From positions 1 through 25,925 of the forward strand of contig NZ_DITB01000057.1 of assembly GCF_002422095.1 (NCBI RefSeq): DNA of 25,925 nucleotides, read 5' to 3'. A program made the position numbers and the translations under genes. Position 1 is the stretch's first letter. The number at the start of each line of letters is the position of its first letter. Under the pieces are notes generated by a model. The model saw only the letters and a list, made by a program, of their open reading frames with translations, did not search any database and was not told the DNA's origin. This stretch comes from Flavobacterium sp. UBA6195. GTDB taxonomy: Bacteria; Bacteroidota; Bacteroidia; Flavobacteriales; Flavobacteriaceae. This document shows positions 17,139-23,394 of this stretch, piece by piece.

Positions 17139-18383
17139 TTAATTACTTTGTTTACTTGGTGAACTGATAAATTCAAATACTTCTAAATCAAAATAAGGCA
17201 TAGAAGCAATAATATGATCAAAAATATCGGCCATGATATGTTCGTAGTTTAACCAAGTTTTATCTTTTGAAAAGCAATAAATTTCTAATGGAATTCCTTT
17301 TTCTGTGGGTTGTAAATGACGTACCATTAAACTCATGTCTTTGTTAATTCCAGGATGTGATAAAATATACTGATTAATATATTTTCGAAACAAACCTAAA
17401 TTGGTTAAATTTCTTCCATTTACAATAACACTTTTATCAATTCCATTATTCGAGTTGTATTTGTCGATATCCGCTTGACGATGTTCGATGTAGGAAGTTA
17501 AATGTTGAATTTTTTTGAATTTTTCTAATTCTTCAGATTGAATGAATCTCACAGAATTCGCTTTAATCAAAATGTGACGTTTAATTCTTCTTCCATCAGA
17601 ATCCAACATTCCACGCCAGTTTTTGAAACTATCCGATATTAAACTGTACGTTGGAATCGTAGTGGTAGTATTGTCAAAATTTCGAACTTTTACAGTTGCC
17701 AAATTAATTTCAACAACATCTCCATCAGCTCCAAATTTTTCCATAGTAATCCAGTCGCCAATATGCACCATGTCATTTACTGAAACGGAAATACTCGCTA
17801 CAAATCCTAAAATGGTATCTCTAAAAATTAAGATAATAATTGCAGAAATAGAACCAAAAGTGGTTAATAATGTAGTTTTACTTACGTCGAAAAGAATTAA
17901 TACAAAAGAAATAATTCCAAACAACCACAAAAACAACATGATTACTTGAATGTAACTATCAATCGGCTTGTCACTAAAACGAGGCTTTTGTTTTAAGTAA
18001 TCACGAAGTGAATTAAAAATACTTCTAGTAATCCATAGCGATAGGATAATGATGTAAATTTTAACTCCTTTTTCAAAAATGTATTCCCAATAGGTAAAAT
18101 TGTTCAAAATTACAGGAACAGTTTTATATATAAACAATAAGGGAACAAGATGGGCTAAATATTTAGCTGTTTTGTTTGCAACTAAAAAATCATCAAAAGA
18201 AGATTTTGTTTTTGCTGCAACAATTGCCAAGAAAATAATAAAGAGCTTTTTGAAAAGATAGTCTAAAATATAAGCAACAACTATTAGAACAACAATATTG
18301 ATGGCTAAATTCAAATAAGAAGAAATCGCATCGCTAAAATCGAAACTTTTAAAAATATCGTATGCCCAGTTAAAGATTTTCAT
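17139..18383 (-). CDS. Mechanosensitive channel of the MscS family (YbdG-like)
   Basis: A 414-residue inner-membrane protein with about five membrane segments in the first 200 residues, then the pore helix and beta domain of MscS: GSISAIIILIFRDTILGFVA, followed by VHIGDWITM, GDVVEINLATVKVRNFDNT and IPTYSLISDSFKNW. The long insertion after FKNWRGM and the overall length match the YbdG/MscM-type subgroup rather than the 286-residue MscS. It would open under osmotic downshock to release solutes. The start codon overlaps the stop of the DUF3817 gene (TAATG), so it is the last gene of a three-gene unit. Confidence 0.93.
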   Translation of the reverse strand: MKIFNWAYDIFKSFDFSDAISSYLNLAINIVVLIVVAYILDYLFKKLFIIFLAIVAAKTKSSFDDFLVANKTAKYLAHLVPLLFIYKTVPVILNNFTYWEYIFEKGVKIYIIILSLWITRSIFNSLRDYLKQKPRFSDKPIDSYIQVIMLFLWLFGIISFVLILFDVSKTTLLTTFGSISAIIILIFRDTILGFVASISVSVNDMVHIGDWITMEKFGADGDVVEINLATVKVRNFDNTTTTIPTYSLISDSFKNWRGMLDSDGRRIKRHILIKANSVRFIQSEELEKFKKIQHLTSYIEHRQADIDKYNSNNGIDKSVIVNGRNLTNLGLFRKYINQYILSHPGINKDMSLMVRHLQPTEKGIPLEIYCFSKDKTWLNYEHIMADIFDHIIASMPYFDLEVFEFISSPSKQSN

Positions 18384-18661
18384 TAGGTAGTTTGAAGGTA
18401 TTTTTTTTCAATATAAAAGGTTCCAAAAGGAAAAATAGATGCCAAACAAATAATTACAAATGTTTTAGTGTCCCATTTTTGTTCATTCTTTAGCAGAATT
18501 GCAAAAGCAATATACAACATAAAAAGTATCCCATGAGCCATTCCAATATTTTTCACATATATAGGATCGTTAGCCATGTATTTCATTGGCATAGCAAAAA
18601 AATACAACGCTAGAGTTGAAATTCCTTCTAACAAAGCAATAGAGCGAAAAGATTTTATCAT
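18383..18661 (-). CDS. DUF3817 integral membrane protein
   Basis: A 92-residue protein with three membrane segments. MIKSFRSIALLEGISTLALYF, then MKYMANDPIYVKNIGMAHG and FPFGTFYIEKKYL, match the DUF3817 family, found alone or attached to larger transporters in many bacteria. Function unknown. It overlaps its upstream neighbour by four bases (ATGA) and its downstream neighbour by one base (TAATG), so translation of the three genes is coupled. Confidence 0.88.
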   Translation of the reverse strand: MIKSFRSIALLEGISTLALYFFAMPMKYMANDPIYVKNIGMAHGILFMLYIAFAILLKNEQKWDTKTFVIICLASIFPFGTFYIEKKYLQTT

Positions 18662-19266
18662 GATAAAGCAGAATAAATTACAAATCCGTAAATAGCAAAA
18701 CGAAAGAAACGAAGTAAACCAAACATAAAGAAATGTCTTCTAGAATAGTTAATCATTCCTGCTGCTAGGCAAGCTATTGCAAAAGGCAAAGGCAATAAAG
18801 CTCCAACAGCAATTAAAAAGCCTCCCCATTTTTGCATGTTAATAATATGCTTAGACATTTTACCATACAAACGCTTATTAACTGAAGGAATAGCTACAAT
18901 CGCCATTCCCATAAAATAAGCAATTACACCACCTAAATAAGATAAAAAGGCTAAAATAGTCAAGTAGAGTAGAGGATTTTCTGTATTTTTCGTCCAAGCA
19001 ATAAAAATATCGGGTGGAATTAATCCTAAAACACTTTCTGAAGCAAGAAAAATTCCAAAAATAAACAAATCACTAAAATTTTGGGTGATGTAAATTAAAG
19101 CTTCATTAAGATTAATAACCTTATAATTAACATAAAAAAGAAGGGCTACAACAATAGCTGTAGGCAAAATAGCACCTTTGATACCTTGCCAAATAAAGGA
19201 ATAAAATCCTGTATATTTATAATATTGATGAAGTAATTTAACTTTTGATTTTTTAGTTCTAGACAT
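18658..19266 (-). CDS. VTT/DedA-like membrane protein
   Basis: A 202-residue inner-membrane protein with about five membrane segments and the pattern of the VTT (SNARE-associated/DedA) family: a Gly- and Pro-containing region (ASESVLGLIPPDIF, then FLSYLGGVIAYFMGM) and a C-terminal RFFRFAIYG. DedA proteins are tied to lipid carrier recycling and proton-gradient maintenance, but the exact substrate here cannot be read. It is the first gene of the operon with DUF3817 and mscS. Confidence 0.75.
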   Translation of the reverse strand: MSRTKKSKVKLLHQYYKYTGFYSFIWQGIKGAILPTAIVVALLFYVNYKVINLNEALIYITQNFSDLFIFGIFLASESVLGLIPPDIFIAWTKNTENPLLYLTILAFLSYLGGVIAYFMGMAIVAIPSVNKRLYGKMSKHIINMQKWGGFLIAVGALLPLPFAIACLAAGMINYSRRHFFMFGLLRFFRFAIYGFVIYSALS

Positions 19267-19283
19267 TGGCTTTAAATTTTAAT

Positions 19284-19291
19284 CAAAATTA
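19284..19291 (-). promoter_or_regulatory. -7 box of the VTT-DUF3817-mscS operon
   Basis: On the - strand TAATTTTG fits the Bacteroidota -7 consensus TAnnTTTG, 17 bases before the start codon. The -33 element is weak (TTATT about 21 bases upstream). Confidence 0.45.
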
Positions 19292-19320
19292 GTTAGTTTG
19301 AAGAGATAATAACGTTAAGA

Positions 19321-19355
19321 AAAACAAAAAAATCGGTAAATTTACTTACCGATTT
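19321..19355 (-). terminator. Terminator of the 19382-19750 gene
   Basis: On the - strand AAATCGGTAA (19355-19346) pairs perfectly with TTACCGATTT (19339-19330) and is followed by a T-rich run. It lies 26 bases beyond the stop codon. Confidence 0.85.
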
Positions 19356-19373
19356 TATATTATGTAAAATAGA
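19343..19373 (+). repeat. Extra dif-like half-site
   Basis: The 15 bases ATTATGTAAAATAGA at 19359-19373 are identical to the last 15 bases of the window (25911-25925), which include the XerD-type arm TTATGTAAAAT of the right boundary site. The centre (TTTATA) and the other arm here do not match and overlap a terminator stem. It may be a decayed Xer site; alternatively a coincidence. Confidence 0.4.
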
Positions 19374-19381
19374 ATTATAAA

Positions 19382-19750
19382 TTAATAAGCTAAAAATGCT
19401 TTATTATATTCTTTTAAATCTAATATATTGTTTTTCTTATCCAAATCAGTTAATAGTGAAAGGAAATAATTGAAGCTTTCTACATTATTTTCAACCGAAA
19501 TGTTTGTTTCAACTTGAGCGTCTTTGCTATCAACAGGTTCATCATCAGGAATTCCAATAAAAAATCCATTATTATTTTCTAAATGCTGATATGCCAATCG
19601 TAAAGCTTTAGTTACAAATGGATTATTTAAATCTAAAGTTATTTCTCTAAGTTTTTTTAAATCGGTTACAATTTCTAAAACTTCAAAATTATCTTTGAAT
19701 AATTCTTTTTGAATCTTTTCGATTAATTTAAGGGCTTGTTTGTTTTCCAT
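19382..19750 (-). CDS. Uncharacterised small cytosolic protein
   Basis: A 122-residue acidic, helical protein (MENKQALKLIEKIQKELFKD...) with no signal peptide or membrane span. I choose the ATG at 19750, which follows a good promoter; an upstream ATG at 19801 falls in the -33 region. I do not recognise the family. A central LVTKALRLAYQHLE-like helix and a Glu/Asp-rich linker (IPDDEPVDSKD) are the only visible features. It has its own promoter and terminator and stands between a dif-like half-site and the left boundary of the mobile element, so it may be host or part of an older insertion. Confidence 0.75.
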   Translation of the reverse strand: MENKQALKLIEKIQKELFKDNFEVLEIVTDLKKLREITLDLNNPFVTKALRLAYQHLENNNGFFIGIPDDEPVDSKDAQVETNISVENNVESFNYFLSLLTDLDKKNNILDLKEYNKAFLAY

Positions 19751-19770
19751 AATTATGTAATAAGGGACTG

Positions 19771-19802
19771 CAAACTTAATCTTTCTTATGCTTTTACACA
19801 AA
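19771..19802 (-). promoter_or_regulatory. Promoter of the 19382-19750 gene
   Basis: On the - strand TTTG (19802-19799), a 20-base spacer and TAAGTTTG (19778-19771) match the Bacteroidota promoter pattern. The start codon is 20 bases further on. Confidence 0.75.
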
Positions 19803-19843
19803 CGTTTTGTAGAGTATTTTTAACCTTTTTTATTATTATCAAA

Positions 19844-19871
19844 TTGAATTATAATATACAACATGTAAAAT
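19844..19871 (+). repeat. Left attachment site (dif-type)
   Basis: XerC-type arm TTGAATTATAA, centre TATACA, XerD-type arm ACATGTAAAAT. It differs from the right site at three of 28 positions (one in the first arm, two in the second), while the 6-bp centre where strands exchange is identical. If the left flank is host DNA, the first arm is the host's and the second arm came from the element. Confidence 0.85.
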
Positions 19872-19900
19872 TGTATAGTTAGAAAAATGTATTATATTTG
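19871..19900 (+). promoter_or_regulatory. Rightward promoter at the left end of the element
   Basis: TTG (19871-19873), a 19-base spacer and TATATTTG (19893-19900) form an almost ideal Bacteroidota promoter on the + strand. It abuts the attachment site and points into the element against all its genes. The expected start is around 19905-19908. Confidence 0.8.
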
Positions 19901-19904
19901 CACT

Positions 19905-19952
19905 CATATATCTGAATTATATACAGCGAATAGGGAGGTGCGACTAACACCG
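19905..19952 (+). repeat. Copy 1 of the CATATATCTGAA / GGTGCGAC repeat
   Basis: CATATATCTGAA (19905-19916) and, 18 bases on, GAGGTGCGACTAACACCG (19935-19952). Both blocks recur without a mismatch at 20646-20657 and 20669-20686, in the same orientation, on the other side of the secreted cargo gene. Confidence 0.9.
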
Positions 19953-19972
19953 ATGAACTATTCGCTTTTTTT
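19906..19972 (+). ncRNA. Candidate small RNA of about 65 bases
   Basis: The promoter at 19871-19900 would start an RNA near 19906. AGCGAATAG (19925-19933) pairs perfectly with CTATTCGCT (19958-19966), which runs into seven T, giving an intrinsic terminator. The loop of this stem holds a second small hairpin, GGTG-CGACTAA-CACC (19937-19951). There is no plausible open frame. The RNA ends two bases from the stop codon of the convergent cargo gene. Expression is inferred from promoter plus terminator; comparison with Rfam (for example the Flavo-1 motif) was not possible. Confidence 0.6.
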
Positions 19973-19973
19973 A

Positions 19974-20399
19974 TTAATTTACTTTTGCAGTTGCTTTATA
20001 AACTTCATCTTTATTAACGTAAATCCAGTATGTACAATCTTCAACGTTGCATGATGATATAGTTAAAAATTTGTTTGAACCGTTAATTTTTAAAGTTCCT
20101 GTAGTTGTGTACTCAATATTAGCAATGTTATTATTAATAATATATTCAATTGTTGAAGTAGGATAAATTATAATAGTAACGGTTTTATTACCAATAGTAA
20201 AGTTTGAAAGAGAATAAGAGGTAGAACTATTTTTCTCATAGTATCTAACAATGTTTTCAGTAAAAACAAAGTCTTCATCTAATGACTGAATATACTTTAA
20301 ATTGTCATATTCTGAAAAAGAAATTTTTTCATTTTTAACAGAAGTTTGCGAAAATGAAAATGAAGTTAGAAAAATAAAAATAAAAGAATAAATTTTCAT
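19974..20399 (-). CDS. Secreted cargo protein of the element
   Basis: A 141-residue protein with a signal peptide (MKIYSFIFIFLTSFSFS/Q), so exported. The mature part is rich in Ser, Thr, Asn and beta-forming residues, with two Cys (SSCNVEDC) that could form a disulfide. I do not recognise the family. It lies beyond the terminator of the main gene set and is enclosed by two direct repeats, as expected for an added cargo gene. Roles such as blocking superinfection or altering the host surface are possible but unsupported by motifs. Confidence 0.75.
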   Translation of the reverse strand: MKIYSFIFIFLTSFSFSQTSVKNEKISFSEYDNLKYIQSLDEDFVFTENIVRYYEKNSSTSYSLSNFTIGNKTVTIIIYPTSTIEYIINNNIANIEYTTTGTLKINGSNKFLTISSCNVEDCTYWIYVNKDEVYKATAKVN

Positions 20400-20425
20400 A
20401 ATAATTTAAATTAAAATTAGCAATC

Positions 20426-20509
20426 GCCTACCGGGCTCCTTTGCGGAAATAAATTAAAAAGGACAATTTTTAATTTATTTAAGGAACGCCTATCGGCTGT
20501 TTTTTTTTA
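20426..20509 (+). terminator. Long imperfect stem with T tract on the + strand
   Basis: The 14-bp hairpin at 20447-20480 is extended outward by TCCTT/AAGGA (20437-20441 with 20481-20485), GGC/GCC (20434-20436 with 20488-20490) and GCC/GGC (20426-20428 with 20495-20497). A run of nine T follows on the + strand at 20500-20508. It may stop + strand transcripts or act as a structural DNA signal. Confidence 0.45.
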
Positions 20510-20572
20510 TTTTGCCTGTCACGAACCAGCTACAAAATTATCATTTTGCTTAACGCTGGAGGCTTGATAGAG

Positions 20573-20610
20573 TAGAAAAAGGAAAACCTATACAATTTCT
20601 CGTATAGGTT
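20573..20610 (-). terminator. Terminator after the late genes
   Basis: On the - strand AACCTATAC (20610-20602) pairs perfectly with GTATAGGTT (20593-20585), 8-base loop, followed by TTCCTTTTT. It lies about 110 bases past the last late gene and would separate it from the cargo gene. Confidence 0.7.
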
Positions 20611-20645
20611 CTTTATTGTGGATTGTATATAAAATTAAAGGCTTG

Positions 20646-20686
20646 CATATATCTGAACTCTATTTTGAGAGGTGCGACTAACACCG
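20646..20686 (+). repeat. Copy 2 of the CATATATCTGAA / GGTGCGAC repeat
   Basis: CATATATCTGAA (20646-20657) and GAGGTGCGACTAACACCG (20669-20686) repeat copy 1 exactly, with 11 instead of 18 bases between. TTGTATA and TTGCA upstream (20623-20629, 20643-20647) also correspond to the promoter region of copy 1, but the -7 box is damaged and the terminator stem is missing. Confidence 0.9.
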
Positions 20687-20719
20687 TTTCATCGACAAAT
20701 ATACATAAATTTTTAAATT

Positions 20720-21097
20720 TTATGGAATTATGTAAAAATAACTATCTTTTTTTCTAAAATCGCCCTCATACAACCAATCCAAATCGTGCATTTCTTTACC
20801 GTAAAAATACACTTCTTTTAAACTTAAATTTGTGAAAAACAAACTTTCAGTGTTAAATTGATGCAATTGATTTTTTTCGTTGAAAATAGCCAATACAAAT
20901 AAGTCATCTGGAAGAATAGCACTATGAATAGTGTAAACTTGTTTTTCTAAATAAACCAATTCAAATTTAGTAAGTTCAACGAAAACAATTTTTTTGTTTC
21001 TGTTGATCGCCATTAATTTAAAAGTCTTTTGACTAAAATCTAATTTAGGTAAATACTTTAATGTTTCATAGCTTAATTGTACTAATCTCTTACTCAT
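20720..21097 (-). CDS. Uncharacterised element protein, 125 aa
   Basis: A soluble protein of 125 residues with alternating hydrophobic beta-type segments (KKIVFVELTKFELVYLEKQV, DDLFVLAIFNEKN) and an aromatic C-terminus (DWLYEGDFRKKDSYFYIIP). No signal peptide or membrane span. It starts 4 bases after the preceding stop and is the last gene of the late unit, before a terminator. I do not recognise it. Confidence 0.7.
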   Translation of the reverse strand: MSKRLVQLSYETLKYLPKLDFSQKTFKLMAINRNKKIVFVELTKFELVYLEKQVYTIHSAILPDDLFVLAIFNEKNQLHQFNTESLFFTNLSLKEVYFYGKEMHDLDWLYEGDFRKKDSYFYIIP

Positions 21098-21101
21098 GAT
21101 A

Positions 21102-21623
21102 TTAATTTATAGTTAATTTAGCTTGTACTCTTTTAAGTTCAGATTCATCTAATAAAGCGAATATATCATCTGTTAAAACTCTATTATTGGTATAAACTTC
21201 ATTATAAAGTCGTTTTAAATGATGAAAATTGTAACGTTGATACAAAAGTGTGTCAGCTACTTTTTTGTCATTCTCTGTCCAACCTCGTGGGTCTAACCAG
21301 CTCCACCAAGAATTCTTGTCGCTGTATTTTGTACCCAAATCATGCGCCAATTGTTTAGCTGCACTTTGAACATCTTTACGAGTAGTAATTTTGTCGGCTT
21401 TGTTTTGTGCAATAACTGGATTTTGATTTTGAATATAATTTACATTGTTTTGGTTTTGTTGATTTTCTGCATCTATTTCAGTTTCTAAACCTTTGAATTT
21501 ATTATACTGGCGAATAATGAAACGAGCCAAAGGGAAGAATAAAATAATGCCTATAATAATATAAAGCCACTTTTTCCAATTAAATGGAGTAGTGGCTTTT
21601 TTTGTGATTTTCTTTTTGTACAT
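21102..21623 (-). CDS. One-span membrane protein of the element, 173 aa
   Basis: A basic N-terminus (MYKKKITKKA) precedes a single membrane segment at about residues 19-37 (WLYIIIGIILFFPLARFII). A Gln/Asn-rich linker (about 50-75) and a helical C-terminal domain follow, containing KNSWWSWLDPRGWTEND and Leu-rich helices. The layout suits a virion or infection protein anchored in a membrane. The start codon shares its A with the stop of the 34-aa gene (TAATG). Family not recognised. Confidence 0.72.
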   Translation of the reverse strand: MYKKKITKKATTPFNWKKWLYIIIGIILFFPLARFIIRQYNKFKGLETEIDAENQQNQNNVNYIQNQNPVIAQNKADKITTRKDVQSAAKQLAHDLGTKYSDKNSWWSWLDPRGWTENDKKVADTLLYQRYNFHHLKRLYNEVYTNNRVLTDDIFALLDESELKRVQAKLTIN

Positions 21624-21727
21624 TATTTTTTGTATTTTTTATACAAGAAAAATGCGCCAGTAATAGAAACTAAACCAACTAAACCAATAATGATTTTAGT
21701 TTTGTGTTTTGTCCAAAATTCTTTCAT
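21623..21727 (-). CDS. Tiny one-span membrane protein, 34 aa
   Basis: MKEFWTKHKTK, then a membrane segment IIIGLVGLVSITGAFFLY, then YKK-rich tail: 34 residues. Its start comes two bases after the transglycosylase stop and its stop overlaps the next start (TAATG), which supports a real, coupled gene. A short basic-hydrophobic-basic protein next to a peptidoglycan-cutting enzyme could be a holin-like or virion membrane protein; this is inference. Confidence 0.65.
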   Translation of the reverse strand: MKEFWTKHKTKIIIGLVGLVSITGAFFLYKKYKK

Positions 21728-21729
21728 TT

Positions 21730-22311
21730 TTAAAAATATTTTTTGCAATGTGGACACTGCGTTAGAACTTTTTTTTTTACATCGATTTCAGAGAAAATTG
21801 AACCGTACCACTTTTTAAACATGTCAATAACATATTTCTTTTTTACTACACCGTCTTTTGCAAAGATTGGATTTTGTTTAGCAATTAGTGATGCGCTTAA
21901 ACCTTTAGTCTGAAAAATAAAGTCATCATCTTTACCGACAGCAAGCGGAAAAAATGTTACCAAATAAGTATCTACAAAACTTTCAGGAACTTTTTTAGTA
22001 GTTCTTATGACTTCTCTGTAGTATTCCTTAACTACGTTCATTTGTTCTGAAAATGACATTTTTGCCAAATCAGAAAGTAAGTAACGTTTACCGTTAATAG
22101 TTTTGTAGTTTACACCAGCTTTATCCCTTGTAAATTGAATAAGACCGACAGAACCAATGCTATTGGTTTTTGAAGGACTAAATGTTTTACCACTTTCAAA
22201 GTACATAACGGCAAGTAACCAGTTAGGGTTAATATCCAAATCATTACAAACTTCTATTACTTTGTCAATTTGTGCTTGAGATAGTAATTTTGTGAATTTA
22301 CTACTTATCAT
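21730..22311 (-). CDS. Lytic transglycosylase with C-terminal Cys pair
   Basis: A 193-residue lysozyme-like protein. INPNWLLAVMYFESGKTF carries the catalytic Glu39, and SVGLIQFT is the second family motif; the body fits a soluble lytic transglycosylase-like domain to about residue 170. The C-terminus CPHCKKYF has a CxxC pair that could bind zinc or form a disulfide. I use the ATG at 22311, which follows GGAAG at good spacing; an upstream ATG at 22359 would lie mostly within the 47-aa gene. There is no signal peptide, so it would act from the virion during entry or need help to leave the cell for lysis. Confidence 0.85.
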   Translation of the reverse strand: MISSKFTKLLSQAQIDKVIEVCNDLDINPNWLLAVMYFESGKTFSPSKTNSIGSVGLIQFTRDKAGVNYKTINGKRYLLSDLAKMSFSEQMNVVKEYYREVIRTTKKVPESFVDTYLVTFFPLAVGKDDDFIFQTKGLSASLIAKQNPIFAKDGVVKKKYVIDMFKKWYGSIFSEIDVKKKVLTQCPHCKKYF

Positions 22312-22444
22312 TGTTGACTTCCTTGTTTTGTTTGTTTTCGATTTTTTCAAATTGCTCAATAGAGTAACCGATAATGTCGAAAATAACAGTTAAATATGCG
22401 CCATATTTCAACGCAAATCGTAATCCGTTTAAAAATCCTTTCAT
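22301..22444 (-). CDS. Small membrane protein, 47 aa
   Basis: MKGFLNGLRFALKYGAYLTV followed by IFDIIGYSIEQFEK and a Lys/Asn-rich tail: 47 residues with one hydrophobic, amphipathic segment. It overlaps the transglycosylase start by 11 bases and is the first gene after a terminator. A holin or virion membrane component is possible; no family is recognised. Confidence 0.6.
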   Translation of the reverse strand: MKGFLNGLRFALKYGAYLTVIFDIIGYSIEQFEKIENKQNKEVNNDK

Positions 22445-22454
22445 AATAATAAAA

Positions 22455-22504
22455 GTGTTTTAAAAAGTATCGTAATAACTCTCAGGGTATTGTTACGATA
22501 CTTT
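22455..22504 (-). terminator. Terminator between structural and late units
   Basis: AAAGTATCGTAA (22464-22475) and TTACGATACTTT (22493-22504) form a perfect 12-bp stem, extendable by two pairs. On the - strand the stem runs into TTTTTAAAACACTTTT. It lies between the 71-aa gene stop and the 47-aa gene start with no room for a promoter after it, so late genes probably depend on readthrough. Confidence 0.8.
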
Positions 22505-22509
22505 ATGTT

Positions 22510-22725
22510 CTACATTGAAGAGTGAGAGGGTTTTTTCTTTACTAATGTAATTTTAACCCAAAATTCAACTCCGTCTTTTTGTGCCTGTGATGGTTCAACT
22601 TTATAAAGTTTACCGCCTAATTCAACATAACCGCTTGAAAATCCTGTACCTTTTTTGTCTTTACAGCCAATTAACTGATAAGGGTTACCAAATCTATCTG
22701 TTGAAATTCTACTTTGTCCAGCCAT
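22510..22725 (-). CDS. Uncharacterised element protein, 71 aa
   Basis: A small basic soluble protein with beta-type pattern (SSGYVELGGKLYKVEPS, VEFWVKITLVKKK) and a Gly/Lys-rich centre. The start overlaps the previous stop (TAATG). Size, charge and strand pattern would suit a nucleic-acid-binding or minor structural protein, but there is no recognisable motif. Confidence 0.7.
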   Translation of the reverse strand: MAGQSRISTDRFGNPYQLIGCKDKKGTGFSSGYVELGGKLYKVEPSQAQKDGVEFWVKITLVKKKPSHSSM

Positions 22726-22928
22726 TACTCTTGTGTGTTTTGATTAGATAATACTTCTTTTTGCTCTTGTGGTGCTTTTGGTTTTTTTAACATTTTGAAC
22801 AATGTTACCACACCGATTACTAATTGAATTAGTAATTTACCGACCTCAATCATTGGAGTTCCGTCGGTTGGAACTTGACTGACACCTTCAACAAAGCCGA
22901 TGCCAGTCAATCCTATTACTGCTTTCAT
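22725..22928 (-). CDS. One-span membrane protein, 67 aa
   Basis: I take the ATG at 22928 because it overlaps the stop of the previous gene as TAATG; a longer frame starting at 23042 would lie inside that gene. The 67-residue product has a Gly/Val-rich N-terminus (MKAVIGLTGIGFVEGV), one membrane segment (about 28-47, VGKLLIQLVIGVVTLFKML) and a charged tail. It is a likely small virion membrane protein by position. Confidence 0.7.
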   Translation of the reverse strand: MKAVIGLTGIGFVEGVSQVPTDGTPMIEVGKLLIQLVIGVVTLFKMLKKPKAPQEQKEVLSNQNTQE

Positions 22929-23380
22929 TATCTTCTGCGGTAAGTAGGTCTTTTTGAACCTAACATTTTTACGAAAACAAAAACAACAGTAACTGTACCT
23001 AAAATACCGCCTACAAGTTTTAACCAATTTTTTTTCAACCAAGCGTTAGCAGTATTATCTACTAAAGTTGAACCAATTTGACCAGCTTGTGGAGTTCCAG
23101 CAAGAACATTACCAGCACCTGTAAGCGCACCGCCTAATGCACCGTTAGCAATATCCTTGATACCAACGTTTGCACGTTGTAATGTAGCATTGTATTCTGC
23201 TTGTGCTTGTGCGTCTGCTTGTGCTTGTGCTTTTTCTTGCTTTTGTGCTTCATGGCTTGCTTGCATACCGCTTACAATACCTGTGGGGTCGAACGCTGCA
23301 CCAACTTTAACCAAGTTTTTAAAACTGATTTGTTTTGTTGCTTTCTTTACGAAACCGCCAATTTTTTTGAAAAATCCCAT
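22928..23380 (-). CDS. Gln/Ala-rich one-span protein, candidate virion protein
   Basis: A 150-residue protein built from four parts: a basic amphipathic N-terminus (MGFFKKIGGFVKKATKQ), a Gln/Ala-rich helix (about 44-63, AQAQADAQAQAEY), a Gly/Ala-rich stretch (about 80-105), and a membrane segment near 120-139 ending in a basic tail YRRR. This is the pattern of small-phage proteins that help the genome cross membranes, but no family match was possible. It lies 14 bases after the candidate capsid gene and is coupled to the next gene by TAATG. Confidence 0.72.
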   Translation of the reverse strand: MGFFKKIGGFVKKATKQISFKNLVKVGAAFDPTGIVSGMQASHEAQKQEKAQAQADAQAQAEYNATLQRANVGIKDIANGALGGALTGAGNVLAGTPQAGQIGSTLVDNTANAWLKKNWLKLVGGILGTVTVVFVFVKMLGSKRPTYRRR

Positions 23381-23394
23381 TTCTTAAATAAAGA

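Larger units (their letters stand above)
20400..20719. other. Structured non-coding region, candidate origin or packaging region
   Basis: No gene is visible in these 320 bases. They contain, in order: a perfect 14-bp hairpin (20447-20460 with 20467-20480, loop GGACAA) inside a longer imperfect stem; a nested hairpin in which CCAGC (20526-20530) pairs with GCTGG (20555-20559) around CAAAAT-TATC-ATTTTG (20533-20548); a 9-bp terminator hairpin (20585-20610); and copy 2 of the GGTGCGAC repeat. Several clustered hairpins in the only long gap of a small replicating element suggest replication or packaging signals, as in the intergenic region of filamentous phages. The function is inferred. Confidence 0.55.

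Noticed and set aside
20669..20686. GGTGCGACTAACACC as a Xer site because E. coli dif begins GGTGCGCATAA
   Set aside because: There is no second arm or 6-bp centre at either copy; the hairpin reading explains it better.
21730..22311. SGKT inside the transglycosylase as an ATP-binding P-loop
   Set aside because: The glycine four residues earlier is missing and the segment is the catalytic-Glu region of a lysozyme-like domain (FESGKTF).
22931..23042. N-terminal extension of the 67-aa protein
   Set aside because: It overlaps the 150-aa gene in another frame and has a Cys/Arg-rich composition unlike a real domain; the TAATG start at 22928 is better.
23190..23260. Short tandem repeat GTGCTTGTGC... 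as a CRISPR or microsatellite
   Set aside because: It encodes the Gln/Ala-rich helix of the 150-aa protein in frame; there are no spacers.
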